The notes under the pieces are model-generated. The model searched no databases. It was not told the DNA's origin and saw only the letters and a list, made by a program, of their open reading frames with translations. Positions 1 through 8,776 of a stretch of DNA of 64,000 nucleotides are shown here, one piece after another (position 1 is the first letter of the stretch; every line of letters begins with the position of its first letter). The stretch is from an uncultured Erythrobacter sp. GTDB lineage: Bacteria; Pseudomonadota; Alphaproteobacteria; Sphingomonadales; Sphingomonadaceae. Made by a program: the position numbers and the translations under genes. The stretch spans positions 186,001-250,000 of the forward strand of contig CANKYZ010000001.1 of NCBI GenBank assembly GCA_947488325.1, given 5' to 3'.

Positions 1-300
1 GGCCGCATGATGGATTTCGACACTTTCGTCGCATGGGGCTCAATGGGCGGCGCACCCGGGGTCGCTGCTACTAAACCTTTTGACGAGCAGCCTGCCAGTG
101 TGGGCAATGGCACTATGGTCGCCTTGCAAGTGGATAGTCCAGAAAAGGTGCAGGCTGTCTATGATACTGCCATCGCGCAAGGCGGCAGCGACGAAGGCGT
201 CCCCGGTCCACGTGGAGATGATGGATTCTACGCAGGCTATTTCCGCGATCCTGATGGGAATAAGCTCAACGTATTCTGCATGACTGCCCCAAAAGAATGA
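1..300 (+). CDS. VOC (glyoxalase/bleomycin-resistance) family protein, 5' truncated
   Basis: The reading frame is open to the window edge, so the N-terminus is missing; 99 residues are visible. The C-terminal half of a vicinal-oxygen-chelate fold is recognisable: FRDPDGNKLNVFC is the usual last beta-strand of these proteins, where a metal ligand or substrate contact often sits. VOC proteins are small dimeric metalloenzymes or binding proteins (lyases, dioxygenases, resistance proteins); the substrate cannot be told from this fragment. It overlaps the next gene by 4 bases, so the two are probably translated together. Confidence 0.75.
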   Translation, partial: GRMMDFDTFVAWGSMGGAPGVAATKPFDEQPASVGNGTMVALQVDSPEKVQAVYDTAIAQGGSDEGVPGPRGDDGFYAGYFRDPDGNKLNVFCMTAPKE

Positions 301-692
301 GCGCGCTGAAGCTAAGCGAAACCTTTCTTCATCTCGGACTTGGTGCAACGGCGGTGCCTCAACCGCCCTTCACCGGGTTCGATTGGTATGAAGGCTATGG
401 TGCGCGGCACGGCGATGAGGGACCTGAGGGTCGACTCGTCTCCCAGCATACTTTCACCGAAAGTTGGGACAGTTGGGAAATGCACCCAAAGGGCTCAGAA
501 GTGGTGATCTGTACTGAAGGCGCGATGATGCTCACCCAGGAATTTCCCGATGGGAAACTCAAGGATGTGCCGCTTGCTGCAGGTGAATATGCGATCAATC
601 CGCCTGGTGTGTGGCATATTGCCAATGTCGAGGAGACCGCTACCGCGATCTTCATCACCGCAGGTGAGGGTACCCAGCACCGCCCGCGCTAA
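297..692 (+). CDS. Cupin-domain protein
   Basis: A 131-residue single-domain protein. The centre shows cupin-type strands: SWDSWEMHPKGSEVVICTEG resembles cupin motif 1 (the usual HxH is reduced to one His followed by a Glu-rich stretch), and GEYAINPPGVWHIANV resembles motif 2 with the conserved Pro-x-x-x-x-His. Cupins bind a metal or sugar ligand or act as small isomerases or sensors; the activity here is unknown. The start overlaps the stop of the preceding VOC gene (ATGA), which suggests co-translation. No signal peptide is visible, so it is probably cytoplasmic. Confidence 0.75.
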   Translation: MSALKLSETFLHLGLGATAVPQPPFTGFDWYEGYGARHGDEGPEGRLVSQHTFTESWDSWEMHPKGSEVVICTEGAMMLTQEFPDGKLKDVPLAAGEYAINPPGVWHIANVEETATAIFITAGEGTQHRPR

Positions 693-991
693 GGTGCGGC
701 AAGAACCGAACTTTCATGCGGTCCGATGAACCCGCAGGCCCAATAGATTTCACACAGGTGAACGGCGCACCCCGCGCGATACAAACCGCGACAATGTCGC
801 AGGTTTCCGGGATAATCCTGACACACTGAGTCGCTAGAACCGGTCTTGTGGGTTGCGGTGAGGCCTTTGGCACCCTCCCCTGATGCAGCGGCATTATATG
901 CAGGACAGGCATGGCCCTTTTTCCCGTCCTCTTGTCGCATCAGGCTTCGCCGCAACTCTTCATAGTGAAGAAGGATCTGGAAGGAACTCTG
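693..991. other. 299-bp stretch without a supported gene
   Basis: This lies between the cupin gene and the EF-hand gene. Open frames exist on the minus strand, but their predicted proteins have no recognisable domain and unconvincing codon use. A TATATG element sits near 895-900 and a good Shine-Dalgarno (aaggatctggaaggaa) just before 992, so the 3' end probably holds the promoter and leader of the EF-hand gene. No terminator or RNA gene was recognised. Confidence 0.4.
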
Positions 992-1717
992 ATGCATAAA
1001 TTGACCCTTAAACTCTCCGCCTTGGCGCTCGCCGTTACAATTGCCGGAACAGGTGCTGGCATTGCCCTTGCCAACCATCATGGCGAGCGCGGCTTTGCAG
1101 GCGCTGATGCCAATAATGACGGCGTGATCTCGCTGGAGGAGGCCAAAACCAAAGGCGCCGAGCGCTTCACCAAAATGGACGCCAATTCTGACGGTCAACT
1201 TTCCGCAGATGATCGCTCAGTCCGCCGGGCGCGGCGTTTTGCTGAAACCGATGCCGACGGCAATGGTGAGGTCAGCGCAACAGAAATGACAGTCGCTCGC
1301 GAAACTCGAAATGCACGCCGCGCCGAACGCAGGGCCGAACGCAGGGCCGAACGCCAAGCGAGAATGTTTGAGCGCGCCGATACAGATGGAAGCGGCGGAC
1401 TGTCCGAAGCTGAAATGTTAGCCGCACAAGAAAGCCGCCGAACATCGCGCGGTGAAGCTGGCGAGGGTCACCGGGGCGGGGGCGGTGATCGCGGGCGCGG
1501 TGGGCGCGGAATGCGAATGCTCCGCGCGGCCGACACCAATCAAGATAGCGTTGTCACTCAGGCTGAATTCGACGCTGCGATCGAAGCCCGCTTTGCACGC
1601 GTCGATACGGACAACTCTGGCACGATCACCGCAGAAGAACGCGAAGCAATGCGTGCTGAACGGCGCGGTGGGCGCGGCGAAGGCCGACGCGGGAATCGCA
1701 CAGACGGCGCGAACTAA
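992..1717 (+). CDS. Exported EF-hand calcium-binding protein with six EF loops
   Basis: A 241-residue protein. The start at 992 is chosen because it follows a purine-rich ribosome-binding site and begins a signal peptide (MHKLTLKLSALALAVTIAG, cleavage near Ala27). Six 12-residue EF-hand loops are visible: residues 39-50 (DANNDGVISLEE), 63-74, 87-98, 130-141, 181-192 (Gly6 replaced by Ser) and 205-216 (DTDNSGTITAEE). An Arg/Glu/Ala segment at 103-124 is encoded by short tandem repeats, and an Arg/Gly segment lies at 153-175. Such proteins bind calcium in the periplasm or outside the cell. A two-component system lies directly downstream, separated by a perfect inverted repeat. The role as buffer or sensor partner is inference. 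Confidence 0.88.
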   Translation: MHKLTLKLSALALAVTIAGTGAGIALANHHGERGFAGADANNDGVISLEEAKTKGAERFTKMDANSDGQLSADDRSVRRARRFAETDADGNGEVSATEMTVARETRNARRAERRAERRAERQARMFERADTDGSGGLSEAEMLAAQESRRTSRGEAGEGHRGGGGDRGRGGRGMRMLRAADTNQDSVVTQAEFDAAIEARFARVDTDNSGTITAEEREAMRAERRGGRGEGRRGNRTDGAN

Positions 1718-1775
1718 CAGCTCTCCAGGCGGGCGAGTTAAAGACAACCCGGTTCTCTCTCGCACACTGTCCGCC

Positions 1776-1820
1776 TGCTGATCCGATGCGCGTCCATTTG
1801 GGTTGCGCATCGGATCAGCA
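1776..1820. repeat. Perfect 16-bp inverted repeat, 13-nt loop (terminator or operator)
   Basis: TGCTGATCCGATGCGC at 1776-1791 is the exact reverse complement of 1805-1820. In RNA it would form a very stable hairpin 59 bases after the EF-hand stop codon and just before the response-regulator start. There is no T-tract, so it could be a Rho-assisted terminator, a processing or stability hairpin, or a DNA operator. It also argues against the in-frame TTG at 1803 as the regulator's start. Confidence 0.8.
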
Positions 1821-1841
1821 CCTTTCATGAGCTTTGCACAC

Positions 1842-2603
1842 ATGGATAATCCCAAGAACTCCGCGATGATGCCTACCTCTGTTTTGCTCGTCGATGACGA
1901 ACCGGTCCTGCGCGAACCGCTGGCCGAATATCTTGCCGGGCAGGGCTTTGTCGTAACCGAAGCATCAAGCGCCTCTGCTGCCCGGTCAACACTCGCCGAA
2001 ATAACCCCGGACATCGTCTTGCTCGATGTCATGATGCCCGGTGAAGATGGGTTATCCTTTTGCCGCCATCTGGTTGAAACACGTCAGCTTCCGGTGATTT
2101 TTCTGACCGCGCGCGGCGAGCCAACCGATCGAATTGTCGGTCTGGAGCTTGGTGCAGATGACTACATCGTCAAACCATTCGAACCGCGCGAACTTGTTGC
2201 GCGGATCCGCACCGTATTGCGCCGGGTCGGGCGCGGGGCAGCACGTCAAACCTATGCTGAGGAACGGCTCTATCGCTTTGAAGGCTGGTTGCTTGACCCA
2301 TTGAAGCGGAAATTGACCGATCCCCAAGGTGTCACTGTGTCGGTTTCTACTGCGGAATTTCGCCTATTGCGAGCCTTCCTTGATAGCCCGCATGCAGTGC
2401 TGGATCGTGATCGACTGCTCGATTTGGTCCAAGGGCGCACGGCGCATCTGTTCGACCGAGCTGTCGACAACCAAATCAGTCGCCTACGTCGTAAGATCGA
2501 AACAGACACACGCGATCCGCAATTCATTCAAACCGTACGCGGAGGTGGCTATCGCTTTGCAGCAACAGTCAAACGAATCGCACCGGGGCCTGATACCGAA
2601 TGA
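1842..2603 (+). CDS. OmpR-family response regulator
   Basis: A 253-residue DNA-binding response regulator. The receiver domain (residues about 13-125) has the acidic pair Asp18-Asp19, the phospho-acceptor Asp62 in DIVLLDVMMPGEDG, the switch Thr in LTARGE and the Lys in DDYIVKPFEPRE. The C-terminal winged helix ends in the typical FIQTVRGGGYRF. The start is uncertain: ATGs at 1827, 1842, 1866 and 1869 are possible, none with a strong Shine-Dalgarno. The stop overlaps the kinase start (ATGA at 2600), so the pair is translationally coupled. The upstream EF-hand gene and inverted repeat suggest a calcium or envelope signal, which is inference. Confidence 0.93.
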   Translation: MDNPKNSAMMPTSVLLVDDEPVLREPLAEYLAGQGFVVTEASSASAARSTLAEITPDIVLLDVMMPGEDGLSFCRHLVETRQLPVIFLTARGEPTDRIVGLELGADDYIVKPFEPRELVARIRTVLRRVGRGAARQTYAEERLYRFEGWLLDPLKRKLTDPQGVTVSVSTAEFRLLRAFLDSPHAVLDRDRLLDLVQGRTAHLFDRAVDNQISRLRRKIETDTRDPQFIQTVRGGGYRFAATVKRIAPGPDTE

Positions 2604-4090
2604 AGCGCCTTGTGCCTTCAAGCTTGCTCGGTCAGGTCATGATCAGCGTTGCGCTGGCATTGTTGGTCGCGCAGATAGTTTCGTTCGCACTACTCTATCG
2701 CGCAGGCGAAGAGCGCCGCGATGCCGCAATTCTAACGGCGGCTGCCTATCAGATAGTGAATGGAGCTGAGCGCACCGAACGCCAAGCAGGACGAGTTGAT
2801 CCCGAAGATAGGTTTGATAAACATCGCAGCGGACAAAGTAGGCGTGGCGAGCGCAGAGCGAGGCGCGAACCATCAATGCCCCGCGGATTGCCTAGACCAC
2901 TACGTTACACTGTCAGCAGCGAACTGCCGATTGTCGCATCAGAAACTAATATCACCGATCTTCACGAAGAGCGCCTTCGCACCATCTTCGCAATCGAAGA
3001 CATCAACCCGCATGCCATAATTATTACAATCCGCCGAGCAGGCGAAGATCCTGTCTTGCTGGATTTCGCCCAAGGTCGTCCGCGCTTCAACTTACGAACA
3101 GATTGGCATGATAGACGCCTTTATGTCGCTGCGATTCAAAGAGAACCGGACAGCGAATGGGAAACTGCGCGCGTTCTTGATCCGACCCGCAAGCGCGCGC
3201 CTCTGGGTATGTTGCTGTTTCAGACATTTGTTGCTTTCGGCTTTTTGATCGCGATCCTGTTTCTGGTGCTGCGCCGAATCACACGGCCATTGGCTGAACT
3301 GACAGATCGGGTCAGCGACTTTTCGCGCCAACCAGACCGGGTCGTAGTGCTAAAGGAAAGCGGCCCGTCCGATACTCGCAGACTGATCGCGGCTCATAAT
3401 GCGATGGAATCGCGGATCGCGGCGATGCTGGACGAAAAGAACGTGATGCTCGGCGCAATCGGACATGATCTGAAAACCCCGCTCGCGGCGCTGCGGGTTC
3501 GAATTGAAAGCGTCCCTGATGATGCTCAGCGCCAAAAGATGGCCGACAGCATCGAAGACATCGCCGCAACGCTCGACGATATTCTTGCACTTGCACGAGT
3601 CGGACACGCTGCTGGGCAAGGCTTGGAACCCGTCGATGTTGGCGCGCTTGCGATCAGTGTCGTCGAGGAATTTGAGGATCTGGGCGATCCCGTCGCAATC
3701 GTGGAATGGCCCGAACAAAAACAACGTGTCGTCGCGCGGATTCAAGAAACCTGGCTAAAACGCGCTTTGCGAAATCTGGTCTGCAACGCGGTGCGATATG
3801 GCGGGTCCGCCGAACTTTCTGTCCTCGAAACGGATGGCCATGTCGTTCTGCGCGTTGAGGATCACGGCCCCGGCATCCCGCCCGATCAGATCGCGCATAT
3901 GATGGAACCATTCACTCGCGGTGAAGCTTCTCGTAACCGCGCCACTGGAGGTGCTGGCCTTGGACTGACGCTGGCCCGTGCCATCGCGGAGCAGCATGGC
4001 GGGGAACTTGTGCTTTCAAATCGCAATGCAGATGATAACGCCAAGAGTAACCATGGCGGCCTGCGCGCCGAATTGCGTTTGCCACTTTGA
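2600..4090 (+). CDS. Membrane sensor histidine kinase (EnvZ-like layout)
   Basis: A 496-residue kinase. It has TM1 at about residues 10-33, a periplasmic domain of about 165 residues, TM2 at about 202-225 and HAMP after ITRPLAELTDRV. HisKA carries the phospho-His289 in GAIGHDLKTPLAALR. The ATPase domain shows the N box (RNLVCNAVRYGG, Asn396), G1 (DHGPGIPP, 421-428) and G2 (GGAGLGLTLA, 450-459). The sensor domain has an unusually Arg-rich segment at 71-95 (about ten Arg) mixed with acidic residues. It phosphorylates the coupled regulator. The signal is unknown; the neighbouring EF-hand protein makes divalent cations plausible. Confidence 0.93.
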   Translation: MKRLVPSSLLGQVMISVALALLVAQIVSFALLYRAGEERRDAAILTAAAYQIVNGAERTERQAGRVDPEDRFDKHRSGQSRRGERRARREPSMPRGLPRPLRYTVSSELPIVASETNITDLHEERLRTIFAIEDINPHAIIITIRRAGEDPVLLDFAQGRPRFNLRTDWHDRRLYVAAIQREPDSEWETARVLDPTRKRAPLGMLLFQTFVAFGFLIAILFLVLRRITRPLAELTDRVSDFSRQPDRVVVLKESGPSDTRRLIAAHNAMESRIAAMLDEKNVMLGAIGHDLKTPLAALRVRIESVPDDAQRQKMADSIEDIAATLDDILALARVGHAAGQGLEPVDVGALAISVVEEFEDLGDPVAIVEWPEQKQRVVARIQETWLKRALRNLVCNAVRYGGSAELSVLETDGHVVLRVEDHGPGIPPDQIAHMMEPFTRGEASRNRATGGAGLGLTLARAIAEQHGGELVLSNRNADDNAKSNHGGLRAELRLPL

Positions 4091-4146
4091 CACAACTGAG
4101 GCGTCGCATTCGTTCCACGCTGCCCGCAATCGAGAGAAACCAGTCC

Positions 4147-5235
4147 ATGACCGCAATTATGTACGGCGCGCCGCTGTCGCTTTATTCGGGCAAGGCCCGT
4201 TCCTATCTCGATTGGAAGGGCGTTGATTACAAAGAGGTGCTCGCCACCCCAGACATCCATCAAAGCGAGATCATTCCCGCGATTGGGCGCCCAGTGATCC
4301 CCGTTGTGAAGCTTTCCGATGGCACTATCTTGCAAGATACGACCGTCATTATCGACCACTTCGAAGCGGAAACACCAACGCCATCCGCCTATCCCAGTAC
4401 ACCGCGCCAGCACCTGGCGTCATTGTTGTTAGAGACTTTTGGCGATGAATGGTTGGTCATCCCGGCGATGCATTACCGCTGGAACTACAATGAAGAATGG
4501 GTGTACGGCGAATTTGGTAAGGTCGCGCTTCCGAACGGAACGGAAACAGAGCAATATGAGGCCGGAAGGAAGCGCGGTTCGGGGTTTAAGGGACTTGTCC
4601 CGGTGCTCGGCATCAACCCAATTACTATTCCGGCAGTCGAAACAAGTTACGAGGCTTTACTGGCCGATCTTAACGCCCATTTTGCGGAGCACCCTTTCCT
4701 ATTCGGCTCTCGACCGAGTGTTGGCGATTACGGCTTAATCGGCCCACTTTACGCTCACAATTACCGCGATCCCGCCAGCGGAGAAATCATGCGGCGTATC
4801 GCGCCAAGAGTAGCCGAATGGGTGGAGCGGATGATCGCACCTGAGCCACTTTCTGGAGAATTCTTAGACGGTGATACGGTGCCCGACACGCTGACCCCAG
4901 TGCTGGCACGAATGATGTCTGAACACATGCCGTATCTTGCCAAAGTCGCATCGATGTTAGGCGAATGGGCGCCTATGAATAAAGGTGCAGAATTGCCCCG
5001 TGCATTGGGTATGGCGCCTTTCGAAATCGAAGGGGTGGGCGGCGAGCGGCTAGCATTTCCATTCAGCTTGTGGATGCTGCAACGCTCGCTTGACTACATC
5101 GTCACACTGGGCGGCAGCGACCGCGCAGCGTGCGAAGACCTGCTGCGGGAATGCGGTGGCGAAGCCTTCTTGGAACTCAAACTGCCGGTGAGATTAGCAT
5201 TCGAAAACCACAAATTGCGCGTCGAAAAAGCGTAA
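4147..5235 (+). CDS. Glutathione S-transferase family protein
   Basis: A 362-residue protein with an N-terminal thioredoxin-like GST domain (APLSLYSGKARSYL, then GRPVIPVVKLSDG with the cis-Pro, then LQDTTVIIDHFE) and a long helical C-terminal domain. It is much longer than classical GSTs (about 200-220), as in some GST-like proteins of Sphingomonadales that carry an extra helical segment. The ATG at 4147 is preferred to an in-frame TTG at 4087 that overlaps the kinase stop. It is convergent with the next gene, only 3 bases away. The substrate is unknown. Confidence 0.8.
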   Translation: MTAIMYGAPLSLYSGKARSYLDWKGVDYKEVLATPDIHQSEIIPAIGRPVIPVVKLSDGTILQDTTVIIDHFEAETPTPSAYPSTPRQHLASLLLETFGDEWLVIPAMHYRWNYNEEWVYGEFGKVALPNGTETEQYEAGRKRGSGFKGLVPVLGINPITIPAVETSYEALLADLNAHFAEHPFLFGSRPSVGDYGLIGPLYAHNYRDPASGEIMRRIAPRVAEWVERMIAPEPLSGEFLDGDTVPDTLTPVLARMMSEHMPYLAKVASMLGEWAPMNKGAELPRALGMAPFEIEGVGGERLAFPFSLWMLQRSLDYIVTLGGSDRAACEDLLRECGGEAFLELKLPVRLAFENHKLRVEKA

Positions 5236-5238
5236 CCT

Positions 5239-6813
5239 CTAGCGCATCAACCCGCCAATAAGGTTGCGCACAAACCGGCCGGCAATTGGGCCAGCAAGAT
5301 CGGTCGCGATTGATCCTGCTGCAGATGTAATACCGGATTTCACGGGGTTAGAACGCGATTTCCTGCCCAGCACCGCTGCTGCAGCTGCGCCGGCCATGCC
5401 GCCAGCGGCGACTTTGGTTCCGCGGCTGAGCGCCTTTTCCCACATTGATTTGGTCTTGCGTGGGCGCTTGGCGACCTCTTCCTCACCCTTTTCGGCGACT
5501 TCGACCGCAGTATCAATCGCGTCTTGTGATTTGGCAAGCAGCACTTCTTCGGCGCTTTCCCGGTCCACAGCTTCGTCATATTTGCCATCGAACGGGCTGA
5601 CCGATTGAATGATCGCGCGTTCTTTTGCGTTCACTGGGCCAAGGCGTGATCGCGGCGGCTTGATCAGGGTGCGCTGTACAATCGTCGGCGCGCCTTCTTC
5701 ATCGAGAGTTGAAACCAGCGCCTCACCCACCTTGAGCTCAGTGATAACCTCTTCGGTATCAAGATCGTTGTTGATCCGAAATGTCTCCGCTGCTGCTTTG
5801 ATGGCGCGTTGATCGCGCTTGGTGAAAGCCCGCAGAGCGTGCTGCACCCGGTTGCCGAGCTGGCCTGCGACTTCTTCAGGAATGTCGATCGGGTTTTGCG
5901 TTACAAAGAACACGCCGACGCCTTTAGAACGGATCAGCCGGACGACTTGTTCGATCTTGTCCTGTAGTGCCTTTGGCGCATCATCGAACAGCAAATGCGC
6001 TTCATCAAAAAAGAAGACGAGCGACGGTTTTTCAGGATCACCCACTTCTGGAAGGCTCTCAAACAACTCCGCCAGCAGCCACAACAGAAAGGTCGCGTAG
6101 AGCTTGGGACTGCGCATCAGCTTGTCCGCCGCCAGCACATTAACATAGCCGCGACCATTTTCGTCAGTTTGCAGGAAATCGTCGATTTCCAGTGCGGGTT
6201 CACCAAAGAAGTGGTCTGCGCCCTGCGATTCAAAGCTCAAAAGTTGGCGTTGGATCGCGCCAATCGATTGCTTCGAAACATTGCCATAGACACCCGACAG
6301 TTCTTTCGCATTCTCATGCGCCCATTGCAGCATGGATTGCAGATCGCCGAAATCTAGCAGCAATAGACCGTTCTCATCGGCATGTTTGAAAACGATTTGC
6401 AGCACACCCTCTTGCGTGTCGTTTAGGTCCAGCAAACGCGCCAGCAGTAACGGTCCCATCTCGCTGATCGTGGTGCGGATTGGATGGCCTTGTTCTCCAA
6501 ATAGATCCCAAAAGATCGCTGGATTATCGGAATAGGCATAGTCCTCCATGCCCAATTCTTCGGCGCGGCCCTCCAATTTTTCGGCATGTTTGAATGTGGA
6601 CGATCCCGGCATTGCGATGCCTGACAAATCGCCTTTCACATCGGCCACAAAGACAGGGACGCCTTGAGCGGAGAAGCTTTCAGCCAAGCCCTGCAACGTG
6701 ACGGTCTTACCCGTCCCGGTCGCGCCCGCGATCAATCCATGGCGATTCGCGCGGCTGAGTGCCAGATTCTGATTTTCGCCATTGCCGCCTAGACCCAGAA
6801 AAATATCACTCAT
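5239..6813 (-). CDS. HerA-like ATPase, DUF853 (YjgR) family
   Basis: A 524-residue P-loop ATPase of the HerA/FtsK superfamily. Walker A is GATGTGKT (residues 30-37), Walker B is [14 protein letters not shown], and an Arg-rich motif follows in [14 protein letters not shown]. The C-terminus has an Ala/Gly-rich segment ([13 protein letters not shown]) that may associate with a membrane. Family members (E. coli YjgR) have no firmly established function; DNA translocation is assumed from homology. The start at 6813 has an AAGCAG upstream; an in-frame start at 6843 would add ten residues. It is divergent from pabBC. Confidence 0.85.
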   Translation of the reverse strand: MSDIFLGLGGNGENQNLALSRANRHGLIAGATGTGKTVTLQGLAESFSAQGVPVFVADVKGDLSGIAMPGSSTFKHAEKLEGRAEELGMEDYAYSDNPAIFWDLFGEQGHPIRTTISEMGPLLLARLLDLNDTQEGVLQIVFKHADENGLLLLDFGDLQSMLQWAHENAKELSGVYGNVSKQSIGAIQRQLLSFESQGADHFFGEPALEIDDFLQTDENGRGYVNVLAADKLMRSPKLYATFLLWLLAELFESLPEVGDPEKPSLVFFFDEAHLLFDDAPKALQDKIEQVVRLIRSKGVGVFFVTQNPIDIPEEVAGQLGNRVQHALRAFTKRDQRAIKAAAETFRINNDLDTEEVITELKVGEALVSTLDEEGAPTIVQRTLIKPPRSRLGPVNAKERAIIQSVSPFDGKYDEAVDRESAEEVLLAKSQDAIDTAVEVAEKGEEEVAKRPRKTKSMWEKALSRGTKVAAGGMAGAAAAAVLGRKSRSNPVKSGITSAAGSIATDLAGPIAGRFVRNLIGGLMR

Positions 6814-6915
6814 GCTGCTTTTAACCCTCTGCCATGTGTTCATTCGCGTTTGCAGACCCGAGACAGGGTGGTCAACCTATCGACTTGCGGCGGGCAGAAC
6901 TCTAAAGCACTGAAG

Positions 6916-8748
6916 ATGGGTCAGGCAGCACCGCGACAGACATTTGTATTGCTGGACGATGCGCGCGCTTCGCAAAGTGAATGCGGCGTATCAGCGGACG
7001 CTTTGTATTACGAGAACCCGCATCAAACCTTTGTCGCGTACCGACCCGAAGAAGTCGTTGACGCGCTGGCTTCTGCTGATAAGGCGCGCCGGTCTGGCGG
7101 CGAACTGGTAGGTTATATTGCGTATGAGGCGGGCTTAGCGCTGGAGCTCAAGCTCGCCCCGCTCGCCAATGTTCGTAGCGGAGCGAACGGCCCGCTTGTG
7201 TGGCTGGGGTTGTTCGGTTCCCCCGAACGGATTGCAGCGGCAGATGTCCCAGCTTGGTTGAGCGCGCGTGCAGAGGGGGACGCAAGTATCGGTCCGCTCG
7301 TGCCGCAGCTCTCTCCCGGCGGATATGAGGCTGCATTTGAAACTCTGCGTGCAGCAATCCACGTTGGCGATATCTACCAGGCAAACCTGACCTATCCGCT
7401 GGCCGGGTCTTATCATGGCGAAGAAATCGCACTTTATGCCGCCCTGCGATCCGCGGCGAGCGCTGGGTATGGCGGGATGGTGTTCGATGGGACGCATTGG
7501 TTGCTAAGTTTCTCACCAGAACTGTTCACCGCGCTTGATGGAAAGGCCGCCAAGGCAAAGCCGATGAAGGGTACGCGCCCGCGCAGTTCGGATCCACAGG
7601 CTGACGCGGCAATGGCGGATGAATTGGCAAATTCGGTGAAAGATAAGGCCGAGAACCTGATGATCGTCGATCTAATGCGCAACGACCTGTCGCGCGTCGC
7701 GGTGCCAGGCAGCGTCCGGGTCGATGCGCCATTTGCGATAGAGAGCTATCCGACGGTCCACCAAATGGTCTCTAGCGTCCGTGCGGAATTGGCGCCGGAC
7801 AAAGGTGCCATGGATCTGGTGCGGGCGATATTCCCCTGCGGATCAATAACCGGCGCGCCCAAGATCAGAGCGATGGAGTTGATCAACGAAGTAGAGCGCG
7901 ATGCCCGCGGAGCATATTGCGGGGCGATTGGCCGGATTGGCTCAGACGGTAACGCCGCGTTCAATGTTGCAATCCGCACTTTGCGGCTGACCCCGATTGA
8001 AAATGGGCAAGGCAGAGCGGTTCTGGGCGTGGGTTCAGCCATAGTAGCTGACAGCGACATGCAGGCAGAGCGGCGCGAATGCGAAGTGAAGGCGGGTTTC
8101 GTCCGGCAGTCTTCACACAATCACACCGCACCAGCCTTTGACCTGATCGAAACGATGGCGTTCGATCCAGAGGTAGGGATTGGCCTTCTGGAGCTGCATC
8201 TGGCCCGGATCAAACAAAGTGCCGCCGCGCTGGGCTTCCAATTTGATTGTCACGCCGTACGCAATCAAATTCAAGCGCTGTGTTTTGAGTTGGAAGCTCC
8301 GGCAAAATTGCGCCTGCTAGCATCGCGCAGCGGGGCCACAGCCCTTGAAACACAGCCTCTTCCAAAGGCGTTCACGCCGCCAATCCCGGTCGTGGCACTG
8401 CCCAATCCGCTGGACCCGTCTGACTGGCGACTTTCGCATAAGACCACGGATCGCGAATTCTATGAAGACGCACTGGCTGCGTCGAAAAATATGGGCGGTG
8501 CAGAGGCCATTTTGGTCCGGGATGATGGGTTAGTCACCGAAGGCAGCTTCTCCAATATCTTCGTAGAGCGCGATGGTGTATTGCTCACCCCGGCAAAGGA
8601 GCTTGGCCTGTTACCGGGTGTGCTTCGCGAATATCTGATCGAGAAAGAACAAGCGCGCGAGGCGGAATTGACGCTAGATGACCTTGCGCATGGCTTCCAG
8701 CTCGGCAATGCGGTGCGCGGGCTGTTCGCCGCGGAATTGCTGGTTTAA
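6916..8748 (+). CDS. pabBC: Aminodeoxychorismate synthase component I fused to aminodeoxychorismate lyase
   Basis: A 610-residue two-domain enzyme. Residues 1 to about 400 are a chorismate-binding PabB domain: KPMKGTRPR (near 215), DLMRNDLSRVA, and FPCGSITGAPKIRAME near the active site. From about residue 405 a PLP-fold-IV lyase domain follows (FDLIETMAFD, then EGSFSNIFVERDG and LLPGVLREYLIE). Together they turn chorismate and PabA-derived ammonia into 4-aminobenzoate for folate. The fusion is common in alphaproteobacteria. The ATG at 6916 follows a short purine stretch; an in-frame TTG at 6850 is less likely. It lies 28 bases upstream of the RluA gene, probably in one transcript. Confidence 0.93.
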   Translation: MGQAAPRQTFVLLDDARASQSECGVSADALYYENPHQTFVAYRPEEVVDALASADKARRSGGELVGYIAYEAGLALELKLAPLANVRSGANGPLVWLGLFGSPERIAAADVPAWLSARAEGDASIGPLVPQLSPGGYEAAFETLRAAIHVGDIYQANLTYPLAGSYHGEEIALYAALRSAASAGYGGMVFDGTHWLLSFSPELFTALDGKAAKAKPMKGTRPRSSDPQADAAMADELANSVKDKAENLMIVDLMRNDLSRVAVPGSVRVDAPFAIESYPTVHQMVSSVRAELAPDKGAMDLVRAIFPCGSITGAPKIRAMELINEVERDARGAYCGAIGRIGSDGNAAFNVAIRTLRLTPIENGQGRAVLGVGSAIVADSDMQAERRECEVKAGFVRQSSHNHTAPAFDLIETMAFDPEVGIGLLELHLARIKQSAAALGFQFDCHAVRNQIQALCFELEAPAKLRLLASRSGATALETQPLPKAFTPPIPVVALPNPLDPSDWRLSHKTTDREFYEDALAASKNMGGAEAILVRDDGLVTEGSFSNIFVERDGVLLTPAKELGLLPGVLREYLIEKEQAREAELTLDDLAHGFQLGNAVRGLFAAELLV

Positions 8749-8776
8749 ACACGCTCTACACCAAGCGGACGGAGTA

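Noticed and set aside
689..1198. Long minus-strand open frame over the EF-hand gene 5' region
   Set aside because: It overlaps a gene with signal peptide and EF loops, has no domain and poor codon use.
1319..1358. Short tandem repeat (gggccgaacgca type) as a possible CRISPR or phase-variation tract
   Set aside because: It is in frame, three short units only, and encodes an Ala-Glu-Arg-Arg repeat inside the EF-hand protein.
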